From assembly GCA_016716885.1 (NCBI GenBank), contig JADJUV010000063.1, forward strand, positions 1-17,358: a stretch of DNA of 17,358 nucleotides, written 5' to 3'. Origin of the DNA: Candidatus Trichofilum aggregatum (GTDB taxonomy: Bacteria; Chloroflexota; Anaerolineae; Promineifilales; Promineifilaceae). The notes beneath the pieces are model-generated. The model was not told the DNA's origin. It saw nothing but the letters and a program-made list of their open reading frames with translations, and searched no databases. A program made the translations under genes and the position numbers. Positions 14,414 to 17,358 of this stretch are shown here, piece after piece (within the stretch, counting starts at the first letter, position 1; every line of letters starts with the position of its first letter).

Positions 14414-15694
14414 TCACCGTATATCGGCCCCACTTTGGGCGATGGTGGTCTGGCGGCGTGGTTGTAAGGCCAGTTGGGCCAGAATAGCCAGCGTGAGCGC
14501 CAGACCAAAAGCGGCCACCACCAACATCCCCCCCCAGGCGTAGAAAAACCCGGAACTGGCACTGCCAACCCCAGAAGCCAACGCGCTCAACGCTTCCGTA
14601 GCTCCCTGTGTACGGGCCTTTTCTTCCAGGCTCAAAGAGGCTGTTAGTAGCGCCGACCCCGCCACAAAACAGAAGTTCCAGCCCAACCCCAACAGAAAAA
14701 GCGCGATGATGAGAGGCCACAAGCCGCTAGAAATGGGCGTCAGAATACAAGAGACGACCAAAATCAATCCCCCCAGGGCAATCACGCGCAACGCCCCTAC
14801 CCGATCAATGAGCCAGCCGGTGACACTGGCAAAACCAAACATACCCAGCGTATGGGCCATGAGCACCCAGCCGATGTTATCTACGCTGTGACTGTTGTGG
14901 TCCATGTGTAACGGGGTAATAGTCATCAGCAGGGTCATGACCAGTTGGCCGATAATCATGGAGAGAATGGCGATTTGCACCATCGGTTGGCGGAAAATGG
15001 TGAGTAGCGGCCGCGTCGCCCGAATAACCGTGGGCGTACCGGCGGTCAGGGCTGCTTCATCCTCTTGTTCGCGCCAGGCCCGGCCAATCTGGAGCGGGTC
15101 GGGGTAGATAAAAACCAGGACAACCAGACCGGCCACAAACGTTAGCGCCATGCCAATGAGCGATGGCCCGGCATAAGCGTCCAGCCCCATGTTGTTGGCT
15201 AACTCGCTGGCGGGAGCCACCAGGCGTGGCCCTAATACGGACCCAATGGTTCCCGCAAACACGACAAACCCAATGGCTTTGGCCCGATTGTTACTGGTTT
15301 GAACCTCGGCGGCGATGTAGCGTGACTGATCCGATGAGGCCCGCCCCATGCCAAAAATGAGCGAACCAAACATGAACAGGGGAAAACTCTGCCAGATGAT
15401 AGCCAGGATGGAAATGGCCGCTCCCAATGAGCCGAAGAAATAGCCCCCGGCCAGGGTAATGCGCCGCCCCAGGCGATCCATGAGCCAGCCAAGCGGGTAG
15501 GCGATAGCTGCCCGGCCTAACAGCGACATGGTGCTGGGCAAACCGGCTAATTTATCGTTACCACTGAGGTCGGCGGCAATGATGGAGGTGAGGGTGAAAC
15601 TGGCAATCATCGCGGCCGCGAAAAAACTTTGCGACACAAATAGAGCAGTAGTGATTCGTTTGCTGGCAGATTGCAAAGATGGGGAAAGCGTCAT
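14414..15694 (-). CDS. Major facilitator superfamily transporter
   Basis: 426 residues with about 12 TM helices. The MFS signature between TM2 and TM3 is GWLMDRLGRRITL, repeated in degenerate form at the start of the second half (GWLIDRVGALRVI). The central loop YPDPLQIGRAWREQEDEA separates the halves. Proteins of this type usually export drugs or small metabolites by proton antiport; the substrate cannot be read from sequence. GAGG at 15700-15703 (minus strand) is a reasonable ribosome binding site. It is divergent from the response regulator across a 225-base gap with a palindromic operator-like region, so co-regulation is plausible. Palindromes lie at 15007 and 15612. Confidence 0.92.
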   Translation of the reverse strand: MTLSPSLQSASKRITTALFVSQSFFAAAMIASFTLTSIIAADLSGNDKLAGLPSTMSLLGRAAIAYPLGWLMDRLGRRITLAGGYFFGSLGAAISILAIIWQSFPLFMFGSLIFGMGRASSDQSRYIAAEVQTSNNRAKAIGFVVFAGTIGSVLGPRLVAPASELANNMGLDAYAGPSLIGMALTFVAGLVVLVFIYPDPLQIGRAWREQEDEAALTAGTPTVIRATRPLLTIFRQPMVQIAILSMIIGQLVMTLLMTITPLHMDHNSHSVDNIGWVLMAHTLGMFGFASVTGWLIDRVGALRVIALGGLILVVSCILTPISSGLWPLIIALFLLGLGWNFCFVAGSALLTASLSLEEKARTQGATEALSALASGVGSASSGFFYAWGGMLVVAAFGLALTLAILAQLALQPRRQTTIAQSGADIR

Positions 15695-15753
15695 TAAAAC
15701 CTCAGTAGGAGAATGGGTGATTGGCGAATAGTGTACCTTGTTAGATGCGACAA

Positions 15754-15801
15754 CCCTAGGATAGCTTACAAGGCATTCGATAATTATCTATCATTCTAGG
15801 G
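15754..15801. promoter_or_regulatory. Palindromic, operator-like region between MFS and response regulator
   Basis: CCCTAGGATAG (15754-15764) is matched by CTATC-att-CTAGGG (15788-15801), a near inverted repeat with a 3-base insertion. In the loop lies the perfect palindrome GATAATTATC (15779-15788). It is centred in the divergent promoter region. Regulator unknown. Confidence 0.4.
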
Positions 15802-15919
15802 TGGGAACGAATCACCGACTTTACCCGATGCCCAAACTTTGTAAGACGATTGGGCAAGTCACCAGCCAAAATCTTCATTCTGAGATGATTCATAGATTGT
15901 ATGGTTATGCTCTGACGGC

Positions 15920-16525
15920 ATGGATGAAATGCGCTTGTTGATTCTCGCTGATGATCCCCTGGCCCGTGCTGGCCTGGCCATGCTCCTGGGGGGGCAAACC
16001 AACTATATTCTCGTCAACCAATGGCATAGCCAATCAGATTGGCAAACAGAACTGGAAGAGACCCCGCTAGATGTGGTGGTGTGGGATTTGGGCTGGGACC
16101 CGCCAGAGCCTTTGCTGGACATGCGTGAGGCGGGCGTGCCGGTGGTAGCGCTGATGACCAACGAAGGATTCGCGGCCGCGGCCTGGTCAGTAGGAGCGAA
16201 GGTGCTGTTGCGGCGTGATAGTGAGGTGGAAAAGTTGAAACTGGGCATTGACGCGGCCGCGGCGGGTCTCATTCTCATTGACCCCACCCTGGCGATGCCT
16301 CTGCTCCCTCATGCCAATGGTGACGACAGCCTGCTCACTGAAAACCTCACCAGCCGGGAGAAACAAGTTTTACAACTGCTGGCTGAAGGGCTACCCAACA
16401 AAAACATCGCCCGCCAACTGGGTATCAGCGAGCACACCATCAAATTTCATGTCAATGCCATCATGAACAAGCTGGGCGCCCAAAGCCGCACCGAAGCCGT
16501 CGTCCGTGCCACGCGGGCGGGGTGA
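15920..16525 (+). CDS. NarL/LuxR-type response regulator, atypical receiver
   Basis: 201 residues. The receiver domain (about 4-120) has the acidic pair D11-D12 and the phosphoacceptor in VVVWDLG (D56). The usual conserved Lys near the end is Arg (VLLRRDSE), and the following alpha4-beta5 region is short. The C-terminal LuxR helix-turn-helix (about 138-198) is canonical: LTSREKQVLQLLAEGLPNKN, then IARQLGISEHTIKFHVNAIM. No histidine kinase is adjacent. TATGCT lies 8 bases before ATG 15920 and no Shine-Dalgarno sequence is seen, so the mRNA may be leaderless. Two palindromes (16172, 16253) each encode alanine runs in the receiver. Confidence 0.9.
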   Translation: MDEMRLLILADDPLARAGLAMLLGGQTNYILVNQWHSQSDWQTELEETPLDVVVWDLGWDPPEPLLDMREAGVPVVALMTNEGFAAAAWSVGAKVLLRRDSEVEKLKLGIDAAAAGLILIDPTLAMPLLPHANGDDSLLTENLTSREKQVLQLLAEGLPNKNIARQLGISEHTIKFHVNAIMNKLGAQSRTEAVVRATRAG

Positions 16526-16535
16526 TTATGCTGTA

Positions 16536-16559
16536 GACTCGGAGCTGGGGAGCTCAGTC
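16536..16559 (+). terminator. Small hairpin after the response regulator
   Basis: GACT-cg-GAGCT-gggg-AGCTC-AGTC forms a 9-bp stem with a 2-base bulge 11 bases after the stop. There is no T tract, so terminator activity is uncertain. Confidence 0.35.
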
Positions 16560-16601
16560 AGGCTTGTGAGGCAGTTCTTTGGCCATTGAATTAAACGCGA
16601 A

Positions 16602-17358
16602 TTAACTATTGACCATTTTCATTCCAGAGTTCCCGAGTTCCCAGAGTTCCCAGAGTTCCCAGGGAGTTCCCAGAGTTCCCAAGTTCCCAGAGTTCCCAGA
16701 GTTCCCAAGTTCTTTAGTTCCCAAGTCCAAGGAGCAATGAGGACCCAAAATTCGTGAATTCCCAGAGTTCCGACAATCTTTTTGTTCAGGGAACGTGGGT
16801 TTCACAATTGTCTCAAAATACGTCCCCCAGTCTGGTTGTGTGCCGTCGGCGTCGGTGAAGTTGTATTCGTGCATGAGGGTCCAGGTGGCGAGGGATTGAC
16901 CGGCAAAGCGGGCGACGTTGGGATCACTCGCCAGGGCGACGACGGCCCGGCCAATGTAGGTGGGTGTTTCTGAGGCGATGAAGTGGGGGTCTGTCTTGAC
17001 GCCATCGCGCCAGTTCGCTTCGGTGACGCCAAAATGATCCAACATTTCCTCGGAGCGTAGAAAACCCGGCGTCAGAGCCAGCGCGGTGATGTTGCGCCCC
17101 TTTAACTCCTCAGCCATGCCCTGCGCCAGCCGGATCACCGACGTTTTGACCAGATCGTAGAACAGGTTGCCCCGGTAGTTGAGGGTGTCGCCATCGGTGA
17201 TTTCGATGACAAGCCCTTGATCTCGCTCCAGCATGAGGGGAACCCCATAGCGGCTGGTGATGATGTGGCTGTGGATGGCCCGCTCTAACATGGTCAGCCC
17301 TTTGTGCATGTCTAATTCCCAGAACGGTGTGCCCCATTCGGTTAAAACATCACCACCC
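16602..17358 (-). CDS. Short-chain dehydrogenase/reductase, partial at the right edge, repeat-derived C-terminus
   Basis: The frame is open to the window edge, 16 codons beyond the first visible ATG (17309), so the N-terminal Rossmann part (TGxxxGxG) lies outside. Visible are the beta5 strand GLVIEITDGD, catalytic YDLVK (the SDR YxxxK; Y51, K55 counted from 17309), the RLAQGMAEEL helix and the LALTPGFLRSEEMLDHFGV loop. Then come FIASETPTYIGRAVVALASD and PDWGTYF near the expected end. NAD(P)H-dependent oxidoreductase activity is predicted; the substrate is unknown. After PTFPEQKDC the frame runs through an AGTTCCC array, giving a low-complexity tail (NSGNSGNLGTLG and WELWELWEL) to the stop at 16602. 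That tail is unlikely to belong to the family fold. Confidence 0.88.
   Translation of the reverse strand, partial: GGDVLTEWGTPFWELDMHKGLTMLERAIHSHIITSRYGVPLMLERDQGLVIEITDGDTLNYRGNLFYDLVKTSVIRLAQGMAEELKGRNITALALTPGFLRSEEMLDHFGVTEANWRDGVKTDPHFIASETPTYIGRAVVALASDPNVARFAGQSLATWTLMHEYNFTDADGTQPDWGTYFETIVKPTFPEQKDCRNSGNSRILGPHCSLDLGTKELGNSGNSGNLGTLGTPWELWELWELGNSGMKMVNS
16628..16722. repeat. AGTTCCCAG array, about 10 copies
   Basis: AGTTCCC starts at 16628, 16636, 16645, 16654, 16665, 16674, 16682, 16691, 16700 and 16716, with the variant AGTTCTT at 16708. Spacing is 8-9 with one interval of 11. The same word forms the array at 7552-7606. It overlaps the 3' end of the SDR frame. Confidence 0.85.

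Larger units (their letters stand above)
893..16260. repeat. Dispersed highly iterated palindrome GCGGCCGC (28 copies)
   Basis: Copies start at 893, 1816, 1981, 2876, 3065, 3197, 4313, 4935, 5790, 6230, 6417, 6535, 7303, 7337, 7776, 8229, 9072, 10367, 10738, 11399, 11405, 13399, 13405, 13692, 15007, 15612, 16172 and 16253. Twenty are the decamer CGCGGCCGCG. Apart from 893, in decayed sequence, all are inside reading frames; none is in an intergenic gap. By frame, 21 read Ala-Ala-Ala, 5 read Arg-Pro and 1 reads Gly-Arg. Copies are on genes of both strands. The anti-sigma gene and the SDR fragment have none. The pattern matches the behaviour of cyanobacterial HIP1 (GCGATCGC) with a different core. 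Confidence 0.9.

Noticed and set aside
893..16260. GCGGCCGC copies as cloning linkers (NotI sites) or assembly artefacts
   Set aside because: They are in frame within conserved proteins, on both strands, with natural flanks that differ.
16628..16722. CRISPR array
   Set aside because: The units are 8-9 bases with no spacers, and no cas genes are present.

Overview
The window looks like a chromosomal segment of a Chloroflexota bacterium, probably Anaerolineae-like. This is inferred from protein style and gene order; no 16S rRNA is present. There are no transposases, phage genes or CRISPR arrays. It holds an ordinary set of membrane, regulatory and stress genes laid over a very unusual repeat landscape.

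Layout. (1) 1-2760 is heavily frameshifted: a membrane-protein remnant on the minus strand, then two tandem broken copies (about 488-1591 and 1790-2536) of one polytopic membrane family. (2) 2762-7534, plus strand, is the familiar DUF4129 / DUF4350 / MoxR ATPase / DUF58 operon. Three of its four genes carry a single-base homopolymer-type frameshift. (3) A SpoIIM-family membrane protein (minus) and an RDD-family membrane protein (plus) diverge from a shared 328-bp region and belong to the same conserved neighbourhood. (4) An MBL-fold hydrolase and a small membrane-anchored protein lie on the minus strand, followed by tRNA-Leu(CAA) with a textbook promoter and terminator. (5) An ECF sigma factor and a two-TM anti-sigma-like protein are separated by a strong RNA fold. 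(6) Then come a Zn-ribbon NUDIX hydrolase, a Crp/Fnr regulator (probably leaderless), a convergent MFS exporter, a divergent NarL/LuxR response regulator, and the 3' part of a short-chain dehydrogenase running off the right edge.

Two sequence-level systems stand out. First, the palindrome GCGGCCGC occurs 28 times in 17.4 kb (roughly 0.5 expected by chance), 20 of them as the decamer CGCGGCCGCG. Almost all are inside genes. Every run of three or more alanines in the recognisable genes downstream of 2760 (18 runs in 13 genes) is spelled GCG-GCC-GCG. This resembles the cyanobacterial HIP1 phenomenon with a different core. Second, nearly every gap between genes contains its own array of a 7-10 base word (CAGTCTCA, AGTTCCCAG, CTTGAAA, ACGATTN, CGCAGATTAA, CGCAGAGA and others), often in inverted pairs that fold into long hairpins, and sometimes spilling into the ends of proteins.

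The frameshift load falls from left to right: dense before 2760, about one per gene to 7500, none seen after. This suggests either a low-quality contig end or real decay concentrated in the left third.
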